From contig JAKCOZ010000002.1 in NCBI GenBank assembly GCA_022605955.1, forward strand, positions 73,264,783-73,328,782: a DNA stretch of 64,000 bases. The letters are read 5' to 3'. The stretch is from Rallus limicola. Its lineage: Eukaryota > Chordata > Aves > Gruiformes > Rallidae. Positions 12,851-26,345 of this stretch are shown here, piece by piece (position 1 is the stretch's first letter; every line of letters starts with the position of its first letter). The notes beneath the pieces are model-generated. The model had not been told where the DNA came from. It searched no databases and worked only from the letters and a program-made list of their open reading frames with translations. The position numbers and the translations under genes are program-made.

Positions 12851-15234
12851 ATTTTTTTGGGCTTCCTCCTTCAAAGACATTTCTGGCTGCTGCATGTTAA
12901 GCTGCTGTACTACACAAACATTTGTCTAGATTGGAGTATTATCTCTTATAGGGTCCAACCAGGTGGGCATTGGAGAAACATTTTTCAGGATGCAGTCAAA
13001 AAGCAGCAATTCATGCTGTCCTCATACAGAAAGGAGTGTACATCGAATCAGAAATACATCAAATCACTGCCACTTAGCTTACTTCACTCACATTGGTGAG
13101 ACACAACACTTCAGAAACATCCCAATCCCTCTGACCTTCACCAAATAGAGAATAATAAACAGTATAAAATGTAAGTTAAATTAAAGGTTTTTAAAGGTAG
13201 CATGCCATCATTTCAGCCTATTTGCAGGCTAATCCTCGGTGGCTTTTGCTGTAACATGTTTTCCTTCTACTGCAGATAGATTCACATACGGCCTAGCATA
13301 AAGGGTGTATCTAATGGAACACAGGTGAAGCAGTCTAAGCACTACTCTAACAGCAAATAAAGCTGTTCAGACTCGCTCACCTCAAACACACAGTACTGCC
13401 ACCAACACTTTCCAGGCCTTAAGTGCCCTCCTCCCACCCACAGTTAATTTGCTCCTGGTTTTGGGAGAGCACAGCAATACTCCCTAGACTAGACTTAGTC
13501 CAGTCACTACTACAAGACCATGGCTGTGATCTTCCAGTCATTTTCTTCCCGCCTCCACCATACTATCAATAGCAAGAACAGCAAGATTACAGCATGTTTA
13601 CCTTCATTTGCAGCCCCTCTTACTACCAAAACTAGACTTAAGGAGGAGTTAGAATGGCGTATCATCTCATTAGTGAACCACTACAGATTTTCACAGCTCC
13701 CTTTTACCTCAGCAGCCATACCCACCTCAACAGCTGAAGGAAGTATTTTTTGCTGTTTGGAAGAACCTAACAACAGTATCTGTTAAGGCTCCAATACATC
13801 ACCTCTGCCTGCTAGTGTTGCTGTGCTGTGCTTCCTCCACACAAAGCTGTGTTAATGCTACTCACACAATTACTTCAGGATTTTTCTGCTTTATTTGCAG
13901 CAGGAAATCAGATGATTCATAACCACTCCAATTTAAAAGGCAGAGACACACACTCACAGGGACATTAAACAGCTCAGATACATTTGGGGAGGGGGAAGGG
14001 ATTCAAAAAGCCCTATTGAGCAAAGCCACTCAGGCCCTTCTGTTAAGAAAGAGCTCCTCAACAATAGGCCACAACCCTGACTGAAGCTCTATGCTCAACA
14101 TACTCCATCTTCCTTAATACTCACACAAGCTTGGGTACCCCACAAGAATAATCCTTCTGCTAAACTGAGTCACACCTACAAAGAGGTCGATAAACTCAAG
14201 CCCTTAACTTAGGCATATCAGCACTTCCCATTTGTACACAGGCTACAAGAAGTGTTTTTTATGGCCTAACACATCAGTAAGCCAAATTACTCCTTTTAAA
14301 ACCAGCTAAAACAGAAACAGAGAAGAAAATTAGAAACGCTGCATGCTTGCTTTTGCCACCCTACCTGCCTTGGTTCAACACTTCTTATAGCAAAGGGAAC
14401 AAAAACAAGCAGCCTTCAGAGGGGACCCACGGTGGCTTACCCTGCATCATCACACCACGATTCAATCTACACAATTCCACAAAGCAGCAACTGATCCTTT
14501 CATGTTTCAGTCTTGAATACTCTTGTTAAGAATAAGGCAGATTGCTACTGCCTCAGTGAAATGCTGCCTCTTAAATATCAAGATGTAAACGTTTCAGCTG
14601 GCAAGAATGTATTTGATTGAGAGTGTCCTCTACAATCGGTACTTCTAAAAGGCACCAGCTTTTCATTTAAATTGGAAAAAAAAAAGTAACATTGATGTTT
14701 AGCATGGAGAAGTTCAAGATAAGTGATCAAAAACAATTTAAAAGAAGTGAATACCTCCACTTGCAATCGTGATTTTGCTGCTGCACAACTGTAATCACTG
14801 AAGAGCAAAGGAAATGCACAGTACATGGGGTTTTATGATAAATTTTCCACACTCATACAAGTATTGCAGACGGTACCATGAACAGCTTGGGAGAGAAGCA
14901 CAGAGGAGAAAACAAACCTTGCCTACAAGCAAGGTTTCAACTTTGTTATAAAGCAATTTTTCATGAACAGATGAGAATCTAACATTTGACTAAATAGGAA
15001 TGTTTAAGTGGAGTCATGTTGGTTGGGTTAGTTCAGGCTTCAGGAAAAAAAACAGTTCAGGGGAAACTTTATTGACATCTCCAACTACAGAACAAGAGGA
15101 AAGAGCGAGCCAGATTCATCTTGTAGATGCACAGGACCATAGGCAAGGTGCAACACAGGCAATTTCCATCACTTACAAGGCAATACTATTTTAATTAGGA
15201 TACTGGTCAAACACCAGATTAGGGTACTACTGAG

Positions 15235-15380
15235 AGGCAGTGGAGTCTCCATCCTTGAAGATATTAAAAATTCAGCAGGAAAAAGCCCTAAGCAAACTCA
15301 CCTACTTGGACCCACTCTGAGCAGAAGGCAGAAATGCCCTCCAGACATTCCTTCCAACCTGAACTATTGTGTGATTCTTG
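15235..15380 (+). mobile_element. CR1 LINE 3' end, old copy
   Basis: Sense-strand CR1 tail: 'agtggagtctccatccttga', then 'cattccttccaacctgaact' and 'attgtgtgattcttg'. Short and diverged. Confidence 0.75.
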
Positions 15381-16238
15381 AGGATCCTTCAGAGAGCTGT
15401 GAATTTAATGTAGTAACTGATAATCAATCAGATCTTAAGCTGCCTTCTCTAAAACATCAACAGTCAAAACTCCTTTTCCCTCCCAGTCTTATGAGCTTGC
15501 ATAGATTTGCTTTAAAAAAATTCTGTTTCTATGGCAATAATAATTAAATAAATAAGCAGGTACCCTTGAGTTAGATGACATATGGCAGCAAACACCTTAA
15601 AACCAACAGTAACAACCCAGTAATGAAGGTTTACCAGCAACTGTGGTAACACAAGGATTTCAGAAAATTCAGTCCAAACTCAACTCTAACAGCTGAGAGA
15701 GTGAAAAATCCAGCAGGTTTCACTGGAAGATTTTTATTCTCACCCCTGCCTCAAGTCAGATGGAAGGCATATGCAGAGAACAGGTTCAGCTAGAAAGCCT
15801 AGACTTGAATGTTTTCAGGTTTCTCTTCATGTCACTCATCTAAAGGAAAACGGTGCCACGTTTCATGACACACTTGGCATAACGCTGAGCCAAAGATGCT
15901 CCTAAAGGGATTCAAGACAGTCAAAGCTCTAGCTTAGATACTCTTTTATACTGATTATAAGGACTGGTATTTACCATTAGTCCTGACCCTGCATTATCAC
16001 TGCCAATTATTAAAAAAATTATTTTTTTTAAAAAATCAGCCTTCACTCCACCAAGTTCATTGTTGAAATATGGTAGAAACCAGGCAAAACTTAAATAAGG
16101 CTGAACAAACTGTCTTTAAGGGCCAAGGGTGGAGCACAGCTGGAAGGCACATGCAAAGAATGAGGTTGCTAACAAACAGGGAGGCCTGTTTCCTGGAACA
16201 GTTTAAGTTTTCCCCCATTCTGACTTTGTTTACAGGCT

Positions 16239-16259
16239 AAAAAAAAAAAAAAAAAAAAA
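16239..16259. repeat. Poly-A run (21 bp)
   Basis: An uninterrupted run of 21 A in SNX25 intron 1. No retroposed body was recognised next to it. Confidence 0.95.
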
Positions 16260-19200
16260 GGGATGTGTGTATTTGCTGGAGACTTCTGAATAATACTCAT
16301 TGTTTGATACTTTTGAGAATGATTTAAGATGCAGACAACAGTCTGAAAGGCCCCCCCAGGGAAATAAAAGCTGACACTGAGCCTGAAATTTGTCTCAGGT
16401 TCTATCTCCTCCAGAAGCAAAAATTAAGTTTATGTCATTTATTGGTTTAAACAATTTAAGGTAGTTTTGAAGAAAATGATAAATATTACGTAATAAAGAA
16501 TTGAGAAAGTGTTTCAACAACACTGGATATATGGCAAAGTGCAGGGAACACAGGAGCACTTTGCACTATCAAGAAATCCATCCACAACACTCAGTCATCG
16601 AATGCAATTCTTAAAACCTAACAGCAGAAAGCCAGGCACATGCTACAGGCAAGTCACTCACAGGCTTACTCTGCCACAGGATAAAGCCAGAAGCAGAGAA
16701 AAATTAACAATTATTTCTATGATATTAACGTAATTACAACAAAAACAGAGCACAGGACAGCTGTAATATAAATGGGCATCATGCATGAGGCATTCAGTTT
16801 AATCACCCACCTAAAAGGCAAAGACTGCATCTCATTCAGCATCTAAGAACTACCCAGTCACTCGCAGCTACTCGCTCCACCCACTGCTGCTCCACTAACT
16901 CCAGACTGGACTCTGATGATATGAGTGTCCCAGCTTTGAGCAATACTTCACTGCACTCTCCATACATTCAGCGTTAAATGAGCTAACGGATGTTTTCTTA
17001 GTGTAGAAAAACATTAACTTCTGATGCAAAATTTTCTGCTCAGAGTTAATATTTTTAATTAATACCTATAGTTCTGTTTAAGACTACAAAGCAATGATAT
17101 ATGTGTCACTAAGTATTAATCTCCATATATTAAGGGATACCATAACTACCAATTAAAAAATCAACATACTTAAAGCACGTTAATGCTATTATGTTAAGCA
17201 TCATTATCTCAGTAACCATTTTATAGTATCAGCATATATCATTTCCACTAACACAGTGGAACATGGAACGTGTAAACTGTGTTTATTATATGGGCATCCT
17301 CTATCTTAAATGTACCATGTTCAAAAATTATAAAGCTGTTAACAGTATAAAAACTTTATCATCAGAGCAGAACATCCTTTACTTGAGATTCCATATACTA
17401 TAGAGATAGGAGTATGAAAATTCAACTTTCCTCAGGTAATACTTTTGTTCTCATGAGTACACCTAACAAATACTTGCTGTTCGCATTCAAATCTCTGTTT
17501 AGCAAGAAATACAGCTTTATTCACTGCTGGGATCTTTAATATTACCATCAAAATTAAGACTTACATGAGTTCTCAGGGTACACACAGAGCCCCAGTCTAC
17601 TGAGCATCTACATGTTATCCTTCCCTGTTAAAAACCAACAAAAACCTATGGCTTGTACTTCAGGGCCAAAAGAGCCATGTGTTAGGAAAACTGGATTGCT
17701 GGCATGCCAGGAAAAATGGCACAGACTCATGCCTGAGCTGCAGAGACTCAGCTTTATGATCAGGGAAACTCATTGTCTGCTACCCTCCACCCCACATGAT
17801 CTTTTACCATACAAAGGTAGAGTCTTCTGTCTTTTTAGCAAAGCCTCACAAAACATGCAAAACAACCTATCACCATTCATTTTAATATTAACTTGTTCTC
17901 TTGCACTCTGTGTGCTGAAGAGGGGAAAAACAGTACAGAACGTCTGGTCACATAAACCTCCCATGGGCACAAAAGAAACTTGTTCCACTCATGCCTACAC
18001 AATTTCCTGGTTGTTTTCTTTTAGGTTTTGCTTTTTTTAGTTTTGTGGGTTTTTTTCCTTAACCATGTAACAATGTGGCAGCTTAGGAAAGCATGTAGTA
18101 TTGGATATACAACTATATTGGATTCACAACTATAGGCCTCTTCCTTGGGTAAATTCTGCTGCTTTCCTTTGCAAAGCACAAGGAAGCTAGACCTGGCAAT
18201 AAAAAGGAACTTGATTACATTTTATTTTCAGAATGTTTCCCATACTTTTGGGGTTGCAAATACTGTACACATTTATCTTGAATGCAAGATGGTTTCAGTC
18301 TTAAGCATTATCACAGAGGTTTTGGTTCCACCTTTATGAGTTCCCTGCCAAAGCCTCGGACAGCAAGACCCCACTGAGCCCACTACCCATCTTCCTTATT
18401 GACTCAACGTGGCTCAGTTACCAGGAGAAATGAGCTAGCTCCCTAGTTACCTTGTCAGTCATAAAACACTTTTCAACTGAGCAGCAGTCCCTACAAAGGT
18501 AAAAGCAGCCTGATTCACAGCAAAATATGAAATGACAACCTAACACAATGTTGAGAAAATTAAATGTCAAACACAATACAATGCAGAGCTGAAGATGACA
18601 CAGGACACAATGGGAAAGAAACAGAAAGGGTTGCATGACAGCACAAGAAATCTCTAAATATACATGATGGATAAAGGCTGTGTGGAAAACTAAGTCTGCT
18701 CACCACCAAGGAGCTGTAAGACAAGTAAGAATCTGAAAAACATTTCATTTCCTGAATTCAGTTTCCTTTGAGAACAAAGTTTTCACTGCAAAGTTATGCC
18801 CGCAGGTAATCAACACATGCAATCCTAACAAAACCTCAGTTTTGAAAAATCCCTAGGTATAACAGGTATTTTACAGATCCCTAAAAATAAACCATAAAAG
18901 TAATGTCAAAACTACAGGCCCCCACTGAACTATAACGGAACACCTGCAATTCATGCAACATTCTCTTAAAATTGTAAAATATTCCTGAAATTGGCAGGTA
19001 ATGCTACAATACCTTTTCATTACTTCAATTTCAGGACTTGTTTAGCAGCAAACTCATCAGCAACATCAAAAGCTGATGGTTAACCTGTCAATAAGAGCAC
19101 TAAGAGTAACAGTTCTCAGTCTGAGTTCTGATAAAAGCAAACCAAACTTAACATATTCCTTTCAATACTGAAAGAAATGATAAATGAAAAGATCAACAGA

Positions 19201-22200
19201 TCAGAATACTTGGTTACAAACCCAAAAAGGCTCTAGAACAAGGCAGGATGGAAGAGTAGCAAGCAGAGACTGCAGCGACTGGCAGAAATAACAGCAAAAA
19301 TCCTGCAGTAGCCAAGCTGTCAATATTCCCTAATGGACCAGAGAATGAAACAGACCATGGAACATGCTTGGCTTTAGGTTGATAAAAAAACCCTGTAAAT
19401 ACTTTTGAAATCTTATTAAGGTGTAAAGGTCAAGAATGAAAGGAGTACAGAAGTTTCTTCTCTCCCTCACAGATGCTCCTAACTGCTCGCTATGTCAAGA
19501 ACTGCATTAGGCTTGAAACTGATCCCCACAGATGGCAAACCTTCCATTTCCCTTATGTTCCTTGAAAGAGAAGAGCACTCAGCTTGGACACCATGACACA
19601 TACTCACCCCAGGTTGAATCAGTCAGACCATTTCCAATAATCTCACTACTAATCCTCCTCTGGCTTCAACTACCTTCCAGTATCCAGAGATTTCAGTAAG
19701 ATTTGCCTGTGCCTTCCCATTAATGCCATATTCACAAAAAGTCCACGCTCAAGGATGGAACAAGCCTTTAGGAACATAAAACATTATCACATGTCTCCCC
19801 CTCAGGGCTAGAAAGTGAGAGCAAATGATTTCTGAAAACAGAGAGCTACTAAATAGAGAACAACAAGAGCCACCAAATACATCAAGAGCTGAGTTTTAAA
19901 CGAATCATCAAAATCATTGGCAACTGTTAAATATGGGAAAGTAAAACCAGGACAGTAGAATCAGTGTACCATTTTCACTGGAAGAAAAACATGTTTGCTA
20001 CATTTAGTGCTGCAAGACAGACTAGGTGGAGCATTCTCCATGCAGAGTATCATTCATTTAAACTCCATTTAAAATGCAGCACTTCAATCTAATAAAGTAA
20101 TCCTTGGGTTTTGCATTATTTAAATTAAGTTGATAACCCAGCTCTCTATTATTCAGAGTTTTTGCTTTGAACCACACTCAAAACACTATCCTGAAAACTC
20201 TGTCCTGCCAGTTTATTTGGCAGAGAAACAAACACACACTGGAAATGTGGGAAAAAGCATTTTTCTTCTCCTTCCCACTAACTTGGTTAATGTGGTTCCC
20301 CATGAGTCAAAGCCATCCCCCCTACAACCACACAAGTTACCAGCAGCATAGGGAGCAAGCCTGAATTTAAAGCAGTGGCACATTCTAACCAGGGCTGTCT
20401 TTGGGATGAGCAAGTCCACTGATAAGCTGAAATACAAAAACCCTCTTTGAGACAGGCCTTTTTACAAAAGCACAACTGGGTCACCATGCCTTTTTGCTGT
20501 CTTACATGCTGTCATCCTCTACCACAAATAATCTTGTCCTAAAACACTAGAACAGCTCCTGAGAAGTGCTTTAAAATACCTGTCCATAACATAACGTGCA
20601 ATTTCAAGGTGCCATTCAATTCCCACTATTTCAGTATCAGTAGACACTGTTTGCAAATATTATTCATGCCTACAAGTACTTACTAAGTAAAACAGTATTA
20701 CGAGTTGCCTGCACACCCCTCTTCCCTTATCTTTCCAATAAAAAAATAAAGAAACAGAAAGCTTTACATGGAAGCCAGAAGACTACCCAGATATGCCTTG
20801 CAATCAGAGCTCTCACATACAAGACAACTGTGTTGAAAGCACACTTCGTTTTGGAATATAAACTGCACACTTTGCTTTGCAGTTCCCTGCAGATTTCAAA
20901 TGCTTTTGCTGAGATACTTGACCATAGCAGAAAGCCTTCACCTTCAAGTCCCAAAGGGGTTACACCAACAGTATTTAGGACAAAGCACTATTCATACTTG
21001 GAAAGACGGCCTCTCAAATACCAAGTCCAAGCAAAATGAAATAAAGGCATACACCTTGCTCTTCCAAGGTCTGAACCTGCAAACCAGCTCTTCCTAACCC
21101 AAGGTATTCCCTTGCATGAACAGGTCCACGAAAATCACTGGCACTAAACCCACATAGGAGGTGCTCGCAGAACTGGGAACTTAGAAAAAAACTCCTTTTT
21201 TCAGCACAGCATAAAGAATCCTATGCAAGTCCCTTTGAAGTTGATCAAGAGTACTCCCACTCACTTTCCAAGAGCTGAGCCTGACTCCCACTAGAGTAAA
21301 TATTTATTACTGAATGCTTAAGTGTTTCCTCACGTTAACCCCAATGTGAAAATTACTCGAAGAGCAAATCGATCTGCTTCGAATTAGTGTACATACAGCA
21401 CATGCAGAGCAAGATGCCAGCTGCAAGACTCCTTCATAAAAAAAAAGACCTATTTTTAAAAAAAATCAAGTCCAAGAGGGTTCCTCCTTATTCTTGAGAA
21501 AGACTCAACAAGGCTAAAGAAATTTCAGCTTTACAGTTATGATAATAAAGCCATGTAAATACAGAAAGTTGTATAATAAAAAGATTAACCTACACATTTT
21601 TCAAAGATAAACATATGGGGGAAACTTTGCAAGAACCATTTCAGTGAATGGCCTACACTTCTATATGCTGCCTATACAGGCATTACTTTCTTCACCTACA
21701 TTTCTGAAGCACCAAATAGAAAATCTGCTAAACACACAGAAAATTGTGTTCAGAAATAGTATGTCAAAAAGCTCTGTGGCCCTGAGGCCATTTTGTATCA
21801 GAATGAATTCAACAAGACTGTAAACTGAAGGCAAGAAAAACAAGATGCCTGGAATTAGAACTTCTAAATGGAAAGGGTACAATGTCCCACTCCTTTTCTG
21901 ACAGTCCCTTTCATACAGCCAGGTTAAAGTTTGAGAAGAATGCTAAGAGGGAGGAAAGAAAAATTTTAACTGCATCAGGGAGGGGGGAAATAAACAATCT
22001 CAGAAAAAAGGTGCCAGCAGGTACTGTAGCATTAGCAGTAACTTTTAAATACGAGATTTCAACTCCCCTCTGAAACAAGGAACACATACCATTGAGCCAC
22101 AATAAATCCAACTGCTGTGTCTAGACCACACAAAGCAAGAAGAGAGGTGTGCTATTTACATGTACAAATCCAATGGCTGGCAACAAAAGGAGAAAGAACA

Positions 22201-22706
22201 TCAGGGAGGGAGACGGGCAGTAAGATAGCACAGAAAGAAACAGCATATGGTACAGTAACCAAAGTGACTGTCTTTGTCTTGGGACAGTTCTGATTTCACT
22301 CCTGTTCAGTGTGCTTATGTATTATATTTCTCACAAAGGTGGAGAGAGAGCACACAATAAATGTAATTTTTTTTCTTCAACTTGTTTCCCAATTAAACTG
22401 ATTTTCATTGTTTGGCTCAGCATTGTGGCAGCAAGGATATTTCAGTTATTGAGTGTATACATAAAGATTCTTTGGTACTATGTATACAGTAAGTTCTCCT
22501 AAAAGTAAATTAACACACATCTGGATGTTCAGATAAGATTTAACCTTTCACATCTGTAGGCAATGGAAATTTATTACTGATGTGTTTTTCTTTTTCATTT
22601 TTACCATTTGGTGTAAGGTGAATACAGAAGCATACAGTCCTGTACTACTCAGGTGCTTCTGCACTCAATACACATTTTTTCCCCACCATGCCTACAAAAA
22701 TAACCC

Positions 22707-22746
22707 AGCTGAACAATCCATAGTTGAGCTGAACAATCTATAGTTG
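22707..22746. repeat. 20-bp tandem duplication
   Basis: Two adjacent copies of 'agctgaacaatccatagttg' that differ at one position (cc versus ct in the middle). Confidence 0.9.
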
Positions 22747-24079
22747 TACCCCACTTATGCACTGTATACAAGACAGTCTCGTTTACTTTGTGCATTACAT
22801 CTCCTAACTTGCCCAATTCCCACTTGTAACCCTCATACACACTATTTATTTTTCACTCCCTTCAAAAAGCCAAGTATGATGTTGAGTTTTCGACATAAGC
22901 AAGATTTTTTAAAAAGCCTGCAGAGAAGATAAAACAAGTTATCACACTCACCCACTGCCATGAACGGACTCTGAATGCACCTTTGTGAGTTGCATTGAAG
23001 TCACCAACCCTCAGCCAAAGGATCCCTTCTACTGACAATAATGTCCTGACAGCTTCCATTAAATGCAGGCCTGGAAAAACATGCTGCTCACAAACACACA
23101 GGCTGTGTCCCTCCCTAGGTCAAAGACCTAAGGAATAAACCACTATTGCAGGTCATTAGCCAGTGTGATTGGCAGGATGAGAAGATGGCTAACTGCATCT
23201 TCCCAATCACAGCAAGTGATTTCTAACAGGTTCTCTGCCCTGCCAGCACCCTCTGCTTTCTGCAAATTCAGCTGCACCAACTGCAGCCCCAGAAACACAT
23301 AAGTGACAGCACTATTTACTTGCTGCTTAACAAGAAGAGTACACATACCAAACGTAATGAACTAGGTCACCAGAACAGCCAGGCTGTACACAGTTATGCT
23401 CCTTTTTCTTTATGGAGATCTCTCTGGTATCCTGCACGACACTTCGGAAGTGAACCAGCACATACTGTCTACTGCTGCAGCGCTTCACATACTAACACAC
23501 CCCCCAACCAAGATCTAAAACTCACTGGTGAGAGGCCAAGGGCACCTGACTGAAGTCACCAGCTGTAACATGAAAGACCATATCCCTGTGACCCGTGGGC
23601 AGAGCGGGAGTGCAGGCAGATCATTTCCAACGGTAGTTTTCAGGCCTGTCTAGGATCAGCTCTGGAGCACTGGATGACTTGATGGGGGGGGCAGGGGCAC
23701 AGATGGGAGTGAAGTTGTTTTGGCTTGCACCCGGGGTGAGCCTCAAAAAACCTTGTGCTACCAGTCCTGTTCAGAAGAAGAAAAATACTCCTAAACAGTG
23801 AGCGTACGAATTAGAGGTCTGCACTGGTTTGAGAACACACTGGCACTTCCTCAAGGCACTGTAACACTAAGCCTGCCTAACTTTAGAGTGTATGTTTAAG
23901 CAACGCTTCTCTGGCTCTCTAAGCACATCTCTTACTAGTGACATTTCAACTGAAGGAGCAAGAAAGGATTTGGTACGCTGCCAGCGACAAATTGCCGTAC
24001 GAACATTCCCACAATCTCTCTCGGAGCCAGACTCGGTTTTTTCCTGCCCGCTTGCGACCCACCACACAACTTTTCCCGT

Positions 24080-25380
24080 GTGAAGCCCCAACGAGCGGCA
24101 GAGAGTAGGCAGGCTCCACGGCCGTGGGAGGACAGCGGGGCAGCAGGCTTGGGCGGCCCGGCGCTCCCGGCGCTCCGCAGCGGGCCGCGCCAGCTCCGTC
24201 CCCCTCCTCCCCGCTCCCCCGCCGGCGGGAAGGGGAGGGCGCGCCGCCGCCACCGCTCACCCCCTCCCGCCACTTACCCCCGCGACCCGCAGGACCGGAG
24301 CTGCGGCGACGAAGTCCGGCGGCGGCAGGCGGCGGCGGCCGCGACACACGAGGACGATCAGGGTGCCCAGCGCGGCAGCCGCGGCGGCGCAGCCCGCGTA
24401 GAGGGCGAGGCGGAGCAGCAGCAGGGCCAGGCACGGCGGCCCGCCGCCCCCCGCCTCGGCCCGCTCTTGCCCCAGGTGGACAACGGACACGGCCAGCAGC
24501 CCCAGCCCCACTGCCAGCACGAAGCGGGACGAGCCGGAATCCTCGTCTTCCTCGTCTTCCGCCGCCTCTTCGCCGGCCACAGCGGCGGCCGCCGGGGCGC
24601 TGCGGCGGCCGGCCTCGCCGCCGGGGCTGTGCGAGCCCGGCGGGCCGGGAGCCGCGGTCCCCGCCGCCTCGGGCTGCCCGGCCGTGCTGCTAGCGCTGTC
24701 GGCACCGGGGAACATGCTGCTCCTGGCGCCGCTGGGAGCAAGAGCATCTCCCGCCGCGGCAGCCCCCTGCGAAGGTCGCCGCTCCCGTGGCCCCCCCTCT
24801 CCGCCGCCGCCTCCGCCGCCCGCCGCCGCCACTGGCACCGCTACGGCCGCCGGGGCAGCCGGAGCTCATGCCCAGCAGCAGGCGGGTGCGTGGCGGCCCG
24901 GCCGCTTCCTGGCGGCCGCTGAGGTGGCAGCGCTGCCCGCCAGCGAGCGGCGGGAGTCGAGCGCTGTGGCGGCAGCCGGGGAGGCCCCGCCGCGCCGCTC
25001 GGTGCCCGGGAGGGGGAGGAGGCAGGGCGGGGCCGGGCGGTGACATGTGCACCCGCCGCACCGCCCCACGGCGGGGCCTGCTCGCCCTGCGCCGGGATTT
25101 GCCCCGCGGGGCTCTGCTGGGACAGTGGGCAGCGTATCCGCGCACAGCCCAGGAAAGGGCTACGGGGAGACGAAGCGCGGAGGGAAAGATGCTTCCCCTC
25201 AAGTTCCGCGCCGGCTGCGGTGTGGGGCCGGACCCCGCGGGAAGCTACCGGACGTCCCTCGGCCACGGGCGGCCGGACAGAGCTGGGACGGGGGAAGCGG
25301 GGGTGTGTGCCGGCCGCGGCTCGGCCCACTAGGGCCCGGCGTGATCGGGCTGACTCGGCTGTGACCAGTACCGAGGTCTG
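24080..25380. promoter_or_regulatory. SNX25: CpG island and promoter region of SNX25
   Basis: A dense GC-rich block, very rich in CG dinucleotides, that covers SNX25 exon 1 and about 650 bp upstream of its ATG. It sits among AT-rich flanks. No TATA box is evident. The plus strand carries G-run clusters (for example 25009-25037) compatible with G-quadruplexes. The transcription start cannot be fixed from sequence. The long open frames seen on both strands here, such as 24080-24922 plus, are a by-product of GC richness. Limits are approximate. Confidence 0.85.
24278..24715 (-). CDS. SNX25: SNX25 coding exon 1 (N-terminal membrane anchor)
   Basis: This exon encodes 146 residues from the ATG at 24715-24713, which has an A at -3 and reads MFPGADSASS. 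Residues 1-48 are Ala/Pro/Gly/Ser-rich. Residues 49-59 are acidic (EEAAEDEEDED). Hydrophobic segments lie at about 65-82 (FVLAVGLGLLAVSVVHLG) and 94-124 (starting PPCLALLLLRLALYAGCA), followed by a basic CRGRRR stop-transfer-like cluster. Two N-terminal hydrophobic helices before a PXA domain are the known layout of the SNX13/14/19/25 group. The donor is GGG|GTAAGT at 24278/24277, phase 0, fitting exon 2. The frame is open further upstream, but from 24838 down to 24715 I find only a GTG in frame and no ATG, so 24715 is the best start. The N-terminus is poorly conserved, so the start carries some doubt. Confidence 0.88.
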
Positions 25381-25936
25381 AGCTCGGGACATACTCTTGA
25401 CCCGAGGCGTCTCAGAGGTCCAGACCCTCTCCTGAGCAAACGCTGTACACACCACTCTGCCTGCACCCCTGATCAGCCAAAGGGGGCCATGAATAACTGC
25501 AGCTTAGAAATAAAAATTTGACAGAACAGTAATTCTGCAAAACCAAACTTCCACCCAAACAGAATCTGCCAACACCACCATCACCCACAGCTGGTCTGAT
25601 GTTTTATAGCTGCTTGTGGCAGATTCTGGGAACAAATCCCTCATGCAGTGAAAGCCTTGCCATAATTCAGCTGAGCTGGGGATGGACACATGCTCACCTT
25701 GCCATAGGTGTGGTGCAATGACAGCTACTCTGGGTTTGCAGGTTCATAGCAGCTACCAGCTACAGGGCAAGGGGGAGGCTTTGGTCTCTGCAAAAGTGGA
25801 TGTACAAGCATTTACTCGTGGGCTTCTTTTTAAGAGCAAATACCTCTTCAAGAAACTTAAGCACTCTAGAAGTGCTTGCAGGTACTGAGGTTTCTGGGAA
25901 GCACTTTTCAGATTGCCGGTTCTCTGGCAGTATTAA

Positions 25937-26345
25937 TCATAGAATCACAGAATGTGTTAGGTTGGAAGGGGCCTTTACAGGTCATCTAGTCCTACCCCCT
26001 GCAGTGAGCAGGGACATCTTCACTAGATCAGGTTGCTTAAAGCCCCATCAAGCCTGACCTTGAATATCTCCAGGGATGAGGCCTGCACTACCTCTCTGGG
26101 CAACCTGTGCCAGTGATCCACCACCCTCATAGTGAAGAACATTTCCCTAATACCCAACCTAAATCTCCCCTCTTCGAGTTTAAAACCATCACCCCTCATC
26201 CTAGTGCTCCATGCCCTCGGGAACAGTTCTTCCCCAGCTTTGTTATCGCACCTTTCAGGTACTGGAAGGCTGCTATAAGGTCCCCCCCAGGAGCCTTCTC
26301 ATCTCCAAGCTGAACAAGCCCAACTCTCTCAGCCTAATGTGCAAA
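25937..26345 (-). mobile_element. CR1 LINE 3' fragment
   Basis: Antisense CR1 with a clear 3' end ('aatcatagaatcacagaatg', then 'gttaggttggaaggggcctt'). It continues through 'ggtcatctagtcctaccccc' and 'cacctttcaggtactggaag' to 'caactctctcagcctaatgt'. About 410 bp, 5' truncated. Confidence 0.96.

Larger units (their letters stand above)
11983..24277 (-). other. SNX25: SNX25 intron 1
   Basis: A 12.3-kb first intron with donor GGG|GTAAGT at 24278/24277 and acceptor at 11983. Recognised contents are a CR1 copy (12443-12850), a short CR1 3' end (15235-15380), a poly-A run (16239-16259) and a 20-bp tandem duplication (22707-22746). I see no additional SNX25 exon and no other gene. The many short open frames lack conserved motifs. 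Confidence 0.85.

Noticed and set aside
23867..24434. Minus-strand frames overlapping the SNX25 exon 1 donor
   Set aside because: These read through the donor or use other frames. The frame that joins exon 2 is the only one with splice and homology support.
24080..24922. 280-codon open frame on the plus strand in the SNX25 CpG island
   Set aside because: It lies antisense to SNX25 exon 1 in very GC-rich DNA where stops are rare. The peptide is Arg/Ala/Pro/Gly-rich with no domain, and open frames occur here in several frames on both strands.
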